A stretch of DNA of 64,000 nucleotides. It comes from an uncultured Selenomonadales bacterium. Its GTDB lineage: Bacteria; Bacillota; Negativicutes; Selenomonadales; Selenomonadaceae. The stretch lies in the NCBI GenBank assembly GCA_946183785.1, contig CAMHCS010000009.1, positions 1 through 64,000 on the forward strand. Direction: 5' to 3'. Below the pieces are notes generated by a model. That model saw only the letters and a list, made by a program, of their open reading frames with translations. It did no database searches and was not told where the DNA came from. The translations under genes and the position numbers were made by a program. Below, in pieces: positions 44,694-54,077 of the stretch (positions are counted from its first letter, which is position 1; the number at the start of each line of letters is the position of its first letter).

Positions 44694-47600
44694 TCAGAAC
44701 AACCATGAGATACTTATACCGCCCATGACACCCTGCTTCTTTCCGGCGAAGCCGGAGAGGTTCAGGTCGAGGCTCCACGGCGTATTTTCGGGCGTCACTT
44801 TCGCGCCGATCTCCGCGCGGAAGCTGCCGCCGCTGGTATCGGTGCCGCGGATCGGCACGTTGCCGACGCCGTTGCTGACCGAGCCGCTTGCCTTGCCGTC
44901 GAACTCGTGCTCATAGGAGAGGCCGCCGTAGAAGTTCCACTTCTCGCGCTTCATCGTGTAGCGCGCGCCGACGCGCAGCACCTGGCTCGTCAGCGCGTCG
45001 AGGTCATAGTGCGTGTCCGCGTCGAAGGATATGCTGTTCCGGCGGTTGAAGAAGTATTTGCCGTAGACGTCGACGCTGTCGCCGTTCGCGAGCGCAATCT
45101 CCCGGCCCACGCCGATATGCGCGCCCCAGTACGGCGCGTCGGTCTCGTAGTTGTGGGGATTTCCGGCCGGGTCGAGCATGACGTTTCTCGTCTCGCCGTG
45201 CACCGTGCCCGCCCGGAGGCTGCCCTCGACATAGAGACCGTGCTTCGCGGTCCATTTCGCGAGCAGGCCGCCGCCGGTATAGCGTACCGAGCCGTCGCCC
45301 CGCAGGTCGCCGTTGTGCGTGGTGTAGTTGCCTGTGCCGTATTCGAAGAACGCGCCGTACTCGAAGGCGGATTTTTCCTTCTCGTTCTTGTGCCCGAGGG
45401 CGAGGATCGCGTTCCAGGCGCGGATGTCGATATGGCTGCCCGTCTCCTGCCGGATGGAGCCGCCGCCCATCTGCGCGTAAGTCGAGACCCCGTCGGCGCC
45501 GATGTTCGCCGCGTCGGCCAGTCCCTCGGCGGCGGCGCCGATGAATTCGTTGCCGACGGATAGGGTCGCCATGCCTGCGCCCGCGCCCATCAGGGTGCTG
45601 TGCGTCTCCTCCGACGCCTCGACGGTCTTGACGGTGAACACGAGGTCGCTGCCTTTCAGCTCCGCGCTGCCTTCGCCCGCCAGCGTCGTTCCAGCTTTGT
45701 AGCGCGTACCGGTGACGTCGCCGATGCTCGTGCCGAAGTCCGAGACGAGTCTCGTCTGCGCGCCTTCGTCCAGGGAGGAGATGTTCGTGAAGCGGATATT
45801 CGTGGTGTCCACTGCCGTCCCATCGAAAGAAACGTTTTGGGGACGCGTCGTCAGCGGGCTTTCCCCGGTCCATTGCACGTCGCCGAAGGTCAGCTTCGAG
45901 GCCTGATTTGCCGTGGCAGTGTAGGTGACGAGGCCGCTCTGCGATTGGAGATTGCCGGAGATCACGCCCGCGAGGTTTACGCCCGTGGCGGGCGTATCGC
46001 TGTATGCGATATTTACTTCCTTCGCCATGTCCTTCAGCGTAGTGTTGGCGGTCAGGAGCGTCATGGATTCTTTTGCCGCGATTCCCATGGGGTTCGCGAT
46101 GGAGAATGACGATGTGTCGATATCGTTGACGCCTTCGTAGTTGATAGCGTCGATATTCGCGTTGGGACGAAGAGAACCGCCGTTCTCCCACGAAATCTCG
46201 CCGAGGGAAATGTTGTTCACATATACGGTGGAGGCGTCGAAAACGAGATCGTTGGCCTCGTTGAGCCTGACACCGCGGGCCCATGAGCCGGAGAGTGTGA
46301 CGCCGTTCTTTTCGCTGGAGAAATCGGTTTGCTTCCCGTAGGCGTTTTCGCCGGTGATATTCGCGCCGACCAAAGCCCCGTTCGTCGCGGTCAGGATGGT
46401 CGTAACCTTGCCCGCCAGATCCTCCGGGCGAAGTGTGAGTACGTCGGTATTCACGGTGACAGCCGACGAGCCTTTCATCCAGCCCGCGGGGACGTCGGGA
46501 ACCGTGTCGGAAGCGGGGTTCCATGCCCGGAGGTCAACGCCGTCCAGAGTCATGCCGGTCGCCTGATAGACAAGCTGCTTGTCCGCCGCCGATACTTTGC
46601 CCGTCAGCGTGCCGACGAGGGCCGCGCCGTTGGCCGCAAGATAGCCGACGCTCTGTTGGTGGTCGGCGTTTATGACGGTCGTCGTGTCCGCTGCAAGATT
46701 TGTCGCGCCGGACAGCAGCGTCGTTTTGCTCTGGGAGGAGAGGGCGGCCTTCTGGTCGTCGGTGAAGGTGAAGCGGAGTCCCCCGGCGTCCGCCTTTGCG
46801 TACAGGAAGTCATAGCCGTCCTTTGTTTCGACGGTACGGCCCGCGTCCCATGATACGGCGCCGAGAGAAATATCCGCGACGTTCTTTTCGGTTGTCTTAT
46901 AGACGAGATGGTTCAGCTGTTCGCCGCCGACGGCGACGCCCTTCGACTGCGTGCCCGCGAACGCGACGCCGGCGTCTTCGTCGTTGAAGCTGTGAGCTTT
47001 GAACGCGATGGCGTCGTCAATCTGCGCGCCCGAGAAATAATTCTTCGTATCCGTGGTGAGAATGTTGCGGAAAGTGCCGGGGACGAGTCCGGTCGGCTCC
47101 GTGAAGTTGCCCGTCACGGCGACGCCTTTTGCGTTCGCCGTCCAGGTGGCCGGGACGGCGGCTTTTTCACCGTTCCACCCCGAGAGATCTACGCCGTCCA
47201 GCGTGATGCTGTTCGCCGTATATCGGACGGAATTTTCCGCCGTCGAGACGACGCCGGAGAGCGTCGCCGAGAGCTTCGCGCCGTTGTCTGCGGACGCACC
47301 GAAGGATTGCGTATGATCCTTGCCCGTGACCGCCTTTCCGGCCGCGAGGTTGTTCGCTTCGGTCAGCAGGTCGTAAGTTTTTTCCGCTTCGACTGAGGCG
47401 TTGAGGCCCGTGAAGGAGAGACCGGAAGCGTCCATGGTCGTAACGCCCGAGAAGTCGCAGTCGTATTCGCCGGTCAGGGCGCGCGGCGTTCCCCACGTCA
47501 TTGCGCCCAATTCAATCTTGTTGGCTTTGACGTCGCCCGCGTCGAAGACGAGGCTCTTGCCGTCCGCTGATGCGTAGACGCCGTGGCTCCATGTACCGGA

Positions 47601-50600
47601 GATCGTCACGCCCTTGTCTGCGTCGCTGAAAGTCTTTCCCGCAGCGTATTTGTTGTCGCCCGTGATGTTCGCGTCGCTGAATATGGCCGAATCCGAATCC
47701 GCGGTGAGCAGCGTTTTCTTTTCGCCCACGACGCTCATCGGCGTCGTGAAGCTGCCGGCGTCCACCCTGACGCCCGCCGTGTTTGCCGCCCAGCCTGTCG
47801 GCACTTCGTCCGCCGTGCCGGTTATGTCCGTCACTTTCACGCTGTCCAGCGTGACGCTGTTCACGGTGTATTTGACCGCATTGTTGGAGGACGACGCCGA
47901 GCCGTTCGCCGTGGCCGACAACACTGTATTGTTCCCGGCCTGTGAGAGGGCGAAAGAGGTCGGCGCCGCCGCGCTGATCGTCGCGCCGGACACGCCGGAA
48001 AGCAGCGTCATGGATTGACCTTTTGCAAGCGCTTTCGCCTGGTCCTGCGTGAAGGAGAAGGCGAGATTTGAAAGATTGACGGCGGGATTGCTTACGAAGG
48101 AATAGCCCGTCGCGTCGAAATACGTTCCGCCCGAGGCCCATGCGATGGCGCCGTCGAAGGTCGCGTCCGTATAGCCGGTGGTATCGAATTTGTAGGTCAG
48201 CGTCTTGCCGGTGTGGGAGAGGGTATTCGCGACGTCGTACCCGAGGGTCAGCACGTTCGTCGGCACCGTAGTCTCCCGTGACTTCTGGCCTTCGATCCTG
48301 CCGCCAGAGGCGAGCGTCGCGGTGAAATCGTTCCGCTTGACGGTCAGGTCCGAGAGGGCGCCGCCCGCCGAGATGAAGGTGTATTCCGCCCCTGCATTCT
48401 CTACTTTGAGACCCGTGAAGTCCACGGCGCCGACGGTGATATCGCCTGTGGCCGTGATGAGAGGATTCGCATTCGTCGGAGCCGTCCCGAGGGAAATGGT
48501 ATTGGCCTTGATATTCCCTACGACGCTCGGATTATTCCTGTCCGTATAGATGGAAACCGAGCCGCCGTCGGCGACGGACAGCGTGCCCACTGAGAGATTG
48601 CTGCCAAGAATATTCCCGCCCGAGGCCGTGACAGTTCCGCCCATATTGACGTTCCAGAGGGTGCCGTGGCCGGTGATGTTTCCTTTATAGGAGCCGCCCG
48701 AGTACATCTCGATGCGGCCGCCCGCCAGCGTGCCCACGGAGCCGGTGCCGCCGGAATAGATTTTCTGGGTGCCGGCTTTGAGATTGTCGATGGTTCCTAT
48801 GCCGCCATCATGGACCGTGACCGATACATGGGCGACGGAAACGATCTGTTCGCCGTTATTCATGGTCTGAATTCTGCCGGAGCCGCCAATGATAACCTGC
48901 CTGCCACCGGCACCCATGATGTCGACGACGGCGCTGCCGCCTGCCACGATCTGCGCGCCCCCGCCGCTGACGGCAGCGGCGGAACCGAAGCCGCTGTAGA
49001 CCTCCTGGATTCCGTCTCCTTCAAGACTTCGGGTGATGATGCCGGTGCCGCCGGAAACGCGCTGCATGGTATATGTATTATGATACGGGTCGATGGCCTT
49101 GGTGCCGCTCACCATGGGAGTGCTGCCGGTACCGCCAATGATGGTCTGTGTGCTGCCGATTTTGAGCGTTTCCACCGAGGCGCTGCCGCCCGAAACGAGC
49201 TGCGTGCCGCCGTATTCAAGGGTCGTCGCGGAAGCTGTGCCGCCGCTGACGACCTGCATGCCGCCGCTCTTGATATTCGTGACGGAGCCGCTGCCGCCGG
49301 CCACGGTCTGGGTGGCGCCGCTGTTCAGGTCGGCCAGTGAGGCCGAGCCGCCGCTGACGATCTGGGCGCCGCCGCTTGCGATCACGGCGTCCGTGGAACT
49401 GCCGCCCTCCAGGACGACCTCCATGGAGCCGTTTTTGACCTGCGTGCCGGAGGTCTTCGCGCCGCTGCCGACCTCCAGCGTGCGGTTATCCGCGGAATAG
49501 TCGTTCTTTTCAAGCCCCACGATGCGGTGAGTGCCGCCCGAGAAAAAGACATTGATGAACTTTGCGCCGGGATGTTCCTCGAGGAGCGCGCCGGAGCGGA
49601 CGTCTATGTTCTCCAACTGGCCGCCGCCGGAAACGATCTGGGTGCCGCCGTGGAACGAGGATATCCTGCCAGTGCCGCCGCTGGAAACGATCTGCGTGCC
49701 GCCGTCCATGTCGGCGATATCGCCGTTGGCGTCGTCTCCGACGATCTGCGTGCCGCCGTGCATGGCGGTGATCCTGCCCCAGGTGCTCGAGCCCAGATCC
49801 TGCTCGCCGCCGTTCATGGTCGAAATGACGCCGCCGCCGCTTCGGGGATCGTTGTCCTGATAGTTCCTTACAATCTGTTTGCCGCCGTACATGGTTCCGA
49901 CGCTGACGGTGGCCTGGTAGGGCAGGGATTCCAAATACTGGGTGCCGCCCGAGAGGACGTCGATGCTTCCATCGCCCCAGCCAACGAGCTGCGTGCCGCC
50001 CTTCATGGTTCCGATCTGGCCCTTGTGCCATTTCGTCGTGTCCATCGCGCCCACAATCTGGGTGCCGCCGTTCATGACGTCGATGATGGCTGTATCGCCG
50101 TAGTTGTTTTGCGTGCCGTCGTTCATGGTGCCTACCGAAATCACGCAGAGGTGATAACCGTCGCCTATCTGGGTGCCGCCGTTCATGACGCGGGCGATCG
50201 CCGTGCCGCCCTCGTATGTGACATACTGGGTGCCGCCGTTCATCGTCCCGACGGAGCCTATGCCTTTGCTGTCGTAGTCCTGGCCGTTGGCGGCGTAACC
50301 ACCGGAAACGTACTGCTTGCCGCCCTCCATGGTCTCGATGGTGCCGCTGGCATTATGCTCGATCCGTTGATAGCCGCCGCTTATCAACGTTATGTTACCG
50401 TGGGAGCCCTTCGCTTTCCCGCCCGAACCGTAGCTGAGGATCTGCCCGCCATTGAGCATCAGGTCGATCTGCCCCACGCCGTCGCCGCCGAGGATCTGGT
50501 AGCCGCCCGTCACCTTTTTGATGATGTTCTTGCCGCCGACGTTCACCCAGCCGTCGGCCAGCTGGCCGATGGTCGTCGTGTCGCCGCCGTGCACGTCAAG

Positions 50601-50795
50601 CACATAATCCACATAGTCATAGTAATACTCATTGGCCTCGGCCACACGGATCAGCGCGCCGGGGGCGACGCCGTCGGCGCGCTGCGTCAGATTGACATAG
50701 GGCAGCGCGACGGGCGCCGCCGCATTCAGCAGGTTCACGACGGAGATCGCCACCGCCAGTTTCTTTTCGAGGCTCTTTTTCCGTGCTTTTTTCAT
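44694..50795 (-). CDS. Autotransporter AT3, mosaic of AT1-like and AT2-like parts
   Basis: 2033 residues from the ATG at 50795 (GGAAAGGA upstream; a TTG 30 nt earlier lacks a ribosome site). The signal, KKSLEKKLAVAISVVN and LNAAAPVALPYVNL, closely matches AT1. Residues about 60-800 are AIDA-type repeats (GTMNGGTQYV, SGGTG-I-TM-GG). Residues about 900-1720 switch to modules of the AT2 type (GVTISGTWSHGV, KANKIELGAMTWG, LDGVDLSGWNG). The barrel (44694 to about 45605) starts HSTLMGAGAGMATLSVGNEF, contains GADGVSTYAQMGGGSIRQ, and ends GGISISWLF. A weak hairpin separates it from the DUF4337 gene upstream, so it may be read through from that cluster. It is predicted to be surface-displayed and adhesive. 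Confidence 0.87.
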   Translation of the reverse strand: MKKARKKSLEKKLAVAISVVNLLNAAAPVALPYVNLTQRADGVAPGALIRVAEANEYYYDYVDYVLDVHGGDTTTIGQLADGWVNVGGKNIIKKVTGGYQILGGDGVGQIDLMLNGGQILSYGSGGKAKGSHGNITLISGGYQRIEHNASGTIETMEGGKQYVSGGYAANGQDYDSKGIGSVGTMNGGTQYVTYEGGTAIARVMNGGTQIGDGYHLCVISVGTMNDGTQNNYGDTAIIDVMNGGTQIVGAMDTTKWHKGQIGTMKGGTQLVGWGDGSIDVLSGGTQYLESLPYQATVSVGTMYGGKQIVRNYQDNDPRSGGGVISTMNGGEQDLGSSTWGRITAMHGGTQIVGDDANGDIADMDGGTQIVSSGGTGRISSFHGGTQIVSGGGQLENIDVRSGALLEEHPGAKFINVFFSGGTHRIVGLEKNDYSADNRTLEVGSGAKTSGTQVKNGSMEVVLEGGSSTDAVIASGGAQIVSGGSASLADLNSGATQTVAGGSGSVTNIKSGGMQVVSGGTASATTLEYGGTQLVSGGSASVETLKIGSTQTIIGGTGSTPMVSGTKAIDPYHNTYTMQRVSGGTGIITRSLEGDGIQEVYSGFGSAAAVSGGGAQIVAGGSAVVDIMGAGGRQVIIGGSGRIQTMNNGEQIVSVAHVSVTVHDGGIGTIDNLKAGTQKIYSGGTGSVGTLAGGRIEMYSGGSYKGNITGHGTLWNVNMGGTVTASGGNILGSNLSVGTLSVADGGSVSIYTDRNNPSVVGNIKANTISLGTAPTNANPLITATGDITVGAVDFTGLKVENAGAEYTFISAGGALSDLTVKRNDFTATLASGGRIEGQKSRETTVPTNVLTLGYDVANTLSHTGKTLTYKFDTTGYTDATFDGAIAWASGGTYFDATGYSFVSNPAVNLSNLAFSFTQDQAKALAKGQSMTLLSGVSGATISAAAPTSFALSQAGNNTVLSATANGSASSSNNAVKYTVNSVTLDSVKVTDITGTADEVPTGWAANTAGVRVDAGSFTTPMSVVGEKKTLLTADSDSAIFSDANITGDNKYAAGKTFSDADKGVTISGTWSHGVYASADGKSLVFDAGDVKANKIELGAMTWGTPRALTGEYDCDFSGVTTMDASGLSFTGLNASVEAEKTYDLLTEANNLAAGKAVTGKDHTQSFGASADNGAKLSATLSGVVSTAENSVRYTANSITLDGVDLSGWNGEKAAVPATWTANAKGVAVTGNFTEPTGLVPGTFRNILTTDTKNYFSGAQIDDAIAFKAHSFNDEDAGVAFAGTQSKGVAVGGEQLNHLVYKTTEKNVADISLGAVSWDAGRTVETKDGYDFLYAKADAGGLRFTFTDDQKAALSSQSKTTLLSGATNLAADTTTVINADHQQSVGYLAANGAALVGTLTGKVSAADKQLVYQATGMTLDGVDLRAWNPASDTVPDVPAGWMKGSSAVTVNTDVLTLRPEDLAGKVTTILTATNGALVGANITGENAYGKQTDFSSEKNGVTLSGSWARGVRLNEANDLVFDASTVYVNNISLGEISWENGGSLRPNANIDAINYEGVNDIDTSSFSIANPMGIAAKESMTLLTANTTLKDMAKEVNIAYSDTPATGVNLAGVISGNLQSQSGLVTYTATANQASKLTFGDVQWTGESPLTTRPQNVSFDGTAVDTTNIRFTNISSLDEGAQTRLVSDFGTSIGDVTGTRYKAGTTLAGEGSAELKGSDLVFTVKTVEASEETHSTLMGAGAGMATLSVGNEFIGAAAEGLADAANIGADGVSTYAQMGGGSIRQETGSHIDIRAWNAILALGHKNEKEKSAFEYGAFFEYGTGNYTTHNGDLRGDGSVRYTGGGLLAKWTAKHGLYVEGSLRAGTVHGETRNVMLDPAGNPHNYETDAPYWGAHIGVGREIALANGDSVDVYGKYFFNRRNSISFDADTHYDLDALTSQVLRVGARYTMKREKWNFYGGLSYEHEFDGKASGSVSNGVGNVPIRGTDTSGGSFRAEIGAKVTPENTPWSLDLNLSGFAGKKQGVMGGISISWLF

Positions 50796-50828
50796 GCGGT
50801 TGTCATCCTTTCCGAAAAATGACAAATT

Positions 50829-50848
50829 GCCCCGCGAAAATGCGAGGC
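50829..50848 (-). terminator. Hairpin between DUF4337 gene and AT3
   Basis: On the minus strand GCCTCGC-ATTTTC-GCGGGGC is followed by AATTTGTC. The stem is good and the T tract poor, so partial termination or RNA protection is more likely than a full stop. Confidence 0.45.
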
Positions 50849-50857
50849 TAATTTATT

Positions 50858-51421
50858 TCAAAATGTCTGCATCATCATCGTGACGAAATTGAAGATGCCC
50901 ACCGCGCCGACCGCGAGACCCGCGTACCAGAACCAGATCTGCTTGACGAGGGCCGCGAGAGAGGTCAGCAGGATGGCGATCTGCAGGAAGGTCAGTGCGC
51001 CCGCAAAGCCCTTATTGAGCTCCAGCGATTTGTCCCGCCGTTCCTCGGCGGCGCGGGCTTCCTGCATGATTTCTTTTTCCTCGGCCTTGTAACGGTCGAC
51101 GGTTTTCTGGTATTTTTCCATCAGCTTCGGCGTCTCCTCGGGGTCGAGGGTCGCCGCCGCCAGCTTCATGTGGTCGATTTGCACTTTATAAGTGTTTTCC
51201 TTGAGGCTCTTCGCCTGATAGTAAGCCCAGCCGTTGGAGGCTGCGTTCTGTGCGAGGATCGCCTTGCTGCTGAACGCGCCGGCCTTCAGGGAAGAGAAGG
51301 TCGCGCATATCGCCAGCACCAGCGCCGAGAGGGCGATCAGCTGGGTCGTGCGCTTGGAAAATTCTTTTTCTTTCTTTTCTTCGGGTTCTGTGGTTTCTGT
51401 GTTCTTGTTTTCTTCTGCCAT
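50858..51421 (-). CDS. DUF4337-family membrane protein
   Basis: 187 residues from the ATG at 51421, 8 nt after AAAGGAGG. The N-terminal 22 residues are highly charged (Glu/Lys). A membrane helix (about 25-44) is followed by SKAILAQNAASNGWAYYQAKSLKENTYK, the DUF4337 signature, then a long Glu/Lys coiled-coil-like stretch (about 70-125) and two C-terminal membrane helices (about 137-185). Its function is unknown; the periplasmic helical section suggests a scaffold or spacer. It sits between the C11 peptidases and AT3. Confidence 0.8.
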   Translation of the reverse strand: MAEENKNTETTEPEEKKEKEFSKRTTQLIALSALVLAICATFSSLKAGAFSSKAILAQNAASNGWAYYQAKSLKENTYKVQIDHMKLAAATLDPEETPKLMEKYQKTVDRYKAEEKEIMQEARAAEERRDKSLELNKGFAGALTFLQIAILLTSLAALVKQIWFWYAGLAVGAVGIFNFVTMMMQTF

Positions 51422-51445
51422 GGTGTTTCCTCCTTTATTTTGCCT

Positions 51446-51561
51446 TCCCCTATGAGGCGAGACAGTCCAGTGGACGGTCGAGTGGCAGCCGAAGGCTGAT
51501 GGATGAGGTTTGATAGCCTGACCCATCGCTTACGGCGATCCCCCCTTCTCGCAAGGAGATG
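51446..51561. repeat. Degenerate copy of the dispersed non-coding repeat
   Basis: GCCTTCCCCTATGAGG, GGCAGCCGAAGGCTGATGGATGAGGTTT and CCTGACCCATCGCTTACGGCGATCCCCC follow the order of the element at 4936-5078. An inserted palindrome, GACAGTCCA-GTGGACGGTC, is shared with 56880-56905. Confidence 0.55.
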
Positions 51562-51575
51562 GCTATTTTTACATT

Positions 51576-54029
51576 TTATCGGCCCAACGACTCGGCGATG
51601 CTGCCGCCGCCGCTGTTGCCGCCCGGGGCGTCATATCCGCCGTCATATCCGCCGCTGCTGCCGCCGCTCAGGGAATCGGCGATACTGCCGCCGGAGCTTC
51701 CTCCGCTGTATCCGCCGTCATGGTAGCCGCCATTGCCGATCCCGTCGTAGTCGCTGCCGCCGGGGGCATCGTAGGTGCCATCATAGCCGCCGCTGCTTCC
51801 GCCGCCCGTCATCGAGTCGGCGATGCTGCCGCCGCCGGAATTGCCGCCGCTAAAGCCGCCGCCCGTGTTCGTCTGCAGCAGCTCCGGGTCGGCGCCGTAG
51901 CCCGTCTCGGCGAAGCCGCCCTGTTGCCCCGTGGCTCCGGTCATCGAGTTGTCCACCGACGTGGTGATTTCCCCGTTCTTGATCGTGTAAGTGACCATGT
52001 TCGAAAGGGCGGAGTTGTTCGTCGGGTCGATGAACTCGAAGAAGTAGCCGTAAGTGCCGTCGCCGACGTTTTCGTCTTTGACCTGCGGATTCGCGCCGAC
52101 GGTGAAAGTGTCCACCTCGACCTCGGTGTACTCGGTGTCCGGCCCGGAGATGGTCATGCCGTAATGGAGGGTGGTGATCGTATCGCCCGCTTTGAGCTGG
52201 ATCAGCTCGCGGCTGGCCACGAGGCTTTCAAGGCCGCGCTTGTCGTCTTTTCTCGCGCCGAGGATGTTGTATTTCTCGCTCTTGAAGTCGTAGACGACCT
52301 GCAGATTGACGGGGACGCCGTTCAGCTTCAGCGGAATCGCGTAGAGATTGAAGTCGTCGTTTTCATAGGTAATCTCGACATAGACGGGATGGCCTTCCAG
52401 CATCGGCCATGTGCCGAAGAAGTTGTCCGTGAAGCGGCCGCGATCCCAATCGGCGTTGATGTTGGAATCGGAGCCGAGGTCGAGCATGATATCCTGTTGC
52501 TCATCCAGATAGACAAGCTGGCAATGGACGGCGGACAGGAGATCCACCGCCGAGGACGGAAGCTGTACGAAGGCGTTGCCGTCCTTGTCGATGTCCACCG
52601 GCGTATCCTCGAGCTGCCGCACGTTGTAGATGGGGTGGGAGCCCACGGCGGGCGCCGAGGCGGGAGCCGAGCCGAGGATGGTGGCGCTGATGCTGGCGCC
52701 CGCGCCGGGGGTGATGATTTCCGGCGTGTAGGCGGGCGCCCCGCCGGACACATATTCCTGCGCCGCGCTGGGCAGCTGTCCGAAGATCAGATAATAGTAA
52801 AGGCATTTGATCGGCCCCGGAGAGACGTCGATATTCGCGTACATGCGCCAGACGTCGGCGTCGCCGTCGTAAGGATGGTAGCAGGAAAGGCCCTGCCCCC
52901 CCGGACGATAGGAACCGTTGACGCGGTACAGCACGCAGTCGTTCAGGGCCGAAAGCAGCGGCCCTGTAGTGGACGGCATCAGGTTGCTCGTGTTTTGCGC
53001 GAGCTGGCCCAGGTCCACCATGTCGTAGTAGCCTTCCTCCCGGGTGTTGCCGCCGTAGTTTTCGGAGATTCCCGCGCTGCGGCAGAGCTGGGTGAAAAAC
53101 TGCCGCGGGTTCTGCGAGGCGCTCTGCAAGGCCTCGACGCCGTAAGCACCGTAAGCGGTGAGCAAATCCGGAGCTTTTGAGACGTCGGACACGGAAAGGG
53201 TGGCGATAGCCGCGGAGTCGGAACCGTCCTCCATGCAGCCCTGATAATAGGTGTCGCAGATCACTTTGCCCAGCGCCGCGCCGCCCATGGCCGGATTGTT
53301 CGCCAATGCACCGAGCCAGCCTGTGTAGTTCCAGCCGCAGCCCGGCTCGGTTTCCTGCGAGGCCACCATATAGCGGGCGAAGCCGTGCAGCGAAGCGAGG
53401 CTGTCCACTGTCGCCATCAGGCAGGCGTCAAAGCCGATGATCTCAAAGGGCGGGGCGTCGGGATTCGAGCCGTAGACGGAATCGAAAGCGTCATGGACTT
53501 CGTCGAGGCTCATCATGTTGTCGGTGCGCTCGTCGTAGCAGATGCCTCCGATACTGCCGCCGCCGTGGTTCCAAAAGACGAACATGCTGTGGTCGGCGGA
53601 GAAATTGTCCCGGCCGAACTGCAAGAAGTCCGCCAATCCGCGCTCTGTTCCCATGTCTGCGTCCGGCGTCGGACCGAGATTGTGCAGGCCTTCAGAATCG
53701 TAGACAAAACGTGCCGTACCGCCGCTGGGGACGCCGCTGGTCTGCCATTGGCGCGCGCCTCCGGTCTCAATCACGACCTGGACATTCGGCGGAAGCTGAA
53801 CTTTCTGCAGCTCCCGCAGGTCGGCGGAAGCCGCGCCGCCCTCCGTTTCGAGATCGGTGCCGCAGAGATACCAGTATATTACCCAGGTATCGGACGGGCT
53901 GTAGGCGTCGGAAAAATCCGCGCTCGGCCCCACGTGCGAGGCGGCGGAAGCCTGCGGCCCGAAGCTGGCAAAAAACAACAGCGCCGAAGCGGCAAGGGAC
54001 GCCAACGCTTTTTTTAGTTTTCGGTACAT
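51576..54029 (-). CDS. Secreted clostripain-family (C11) cysteine peptidase with GGSIAD-repeat tail
   Basis: 817 residues from the ATG at 54029 (AAAGGATT upstream; an ATG 27 nt earlier has no ribosome site). A signal peptide ends near QASAA (30). The caspase-like C11 core carries VIYWYLCGTDLE (about 50-61), FVFWNHGGGSIGG with His155, and FEIIGFDACLMATVD with Cys203, the catalytic dyad. A beta-sandwich region without recognised family follows (about 500-720). The C-terminal 95 residues are Gly/Ser/Tyr/Asp-rich, with GGSIADS-type motifs repeated three times (GGSIADSMTGG, GGSIADSLSGG, GGSIAESLGR at the very end). C11 enzymes usually cleave after Arg or Lys. It is a paralogue of the next gene and a plausible processing protease for the neighbouring adhesins (inference). 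Confidence 0.88.
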   Translation of the reverse strand: MYRKLKKALASLAASALLFFASFGPQASAASHVGPSADFSDAYSPSDTWVIYWYLCGTDLETEGGAASADLRELQKVQLPPNVQVVIETGGARQWQTSGVPSGGTARFVYDSEGLHNLGPTPDADMGTERGLADFLQFGRDNFSADHSMFVFWNHGGGSIGGICYDERTDNMMSLDEVHDAFDSVYGSNPDAPPFEIIGFDACLMATVDSLASLHGFARYMVASQETEPGCGWNYTGWLGALANNPAMGGAALGKVICDTYYQGCMEDGSDSAAIATLSVSDVSKAPDLLTAYGAYGVEALQSASQNPRQFFTQLCRSAGISENYGGNTREEGYYDMVDLGQLAQNTSNLMPSTTGPLLSALNDCVLYRVNGSYRPGGQGLSCYHPYDGDADVWRMYANIDVSPGPIKCLYYYLIFGQLPSAAQEYVSGGAPAYTPEIITPGAGASISATILGSAPASAPAVGSHPIYNVRQLEDTPVDIDKDGNAFVQLPSSAVDLLSAVHCQLVYLDEQQDIMLDLGSDSNINADWDRGRFTDNFFGTWPMLEGHPVYVEITYENDDFNLYAIPLKLNGVPVNLQVVYDFKSEKYNILGARKDDKRGLESLVASRELIQLKAGDTITTLHYGMTISGPDTEYTEVEVDTFTVGANPQVKDENVGDGTYGYFFEFIDPTNNSALSNMVTYTIKNGEITTSVDNSMTGATGQQGGFAETGYGADPELLQTNTGGGFSGGNSGGGSIADSMTGGGSSGGYDGTYDAPGGSDYDGIGNGGYHDGGYSGGSSGGSIADSLSGGSSGGYDGGYDAPGGNSGGGSIAESLGR

Positions 54030-54077
54030 GAGGAATCCTTTCTGTTTGTAAGCCATCCCAGCTGGGGGCGCTTTTCA

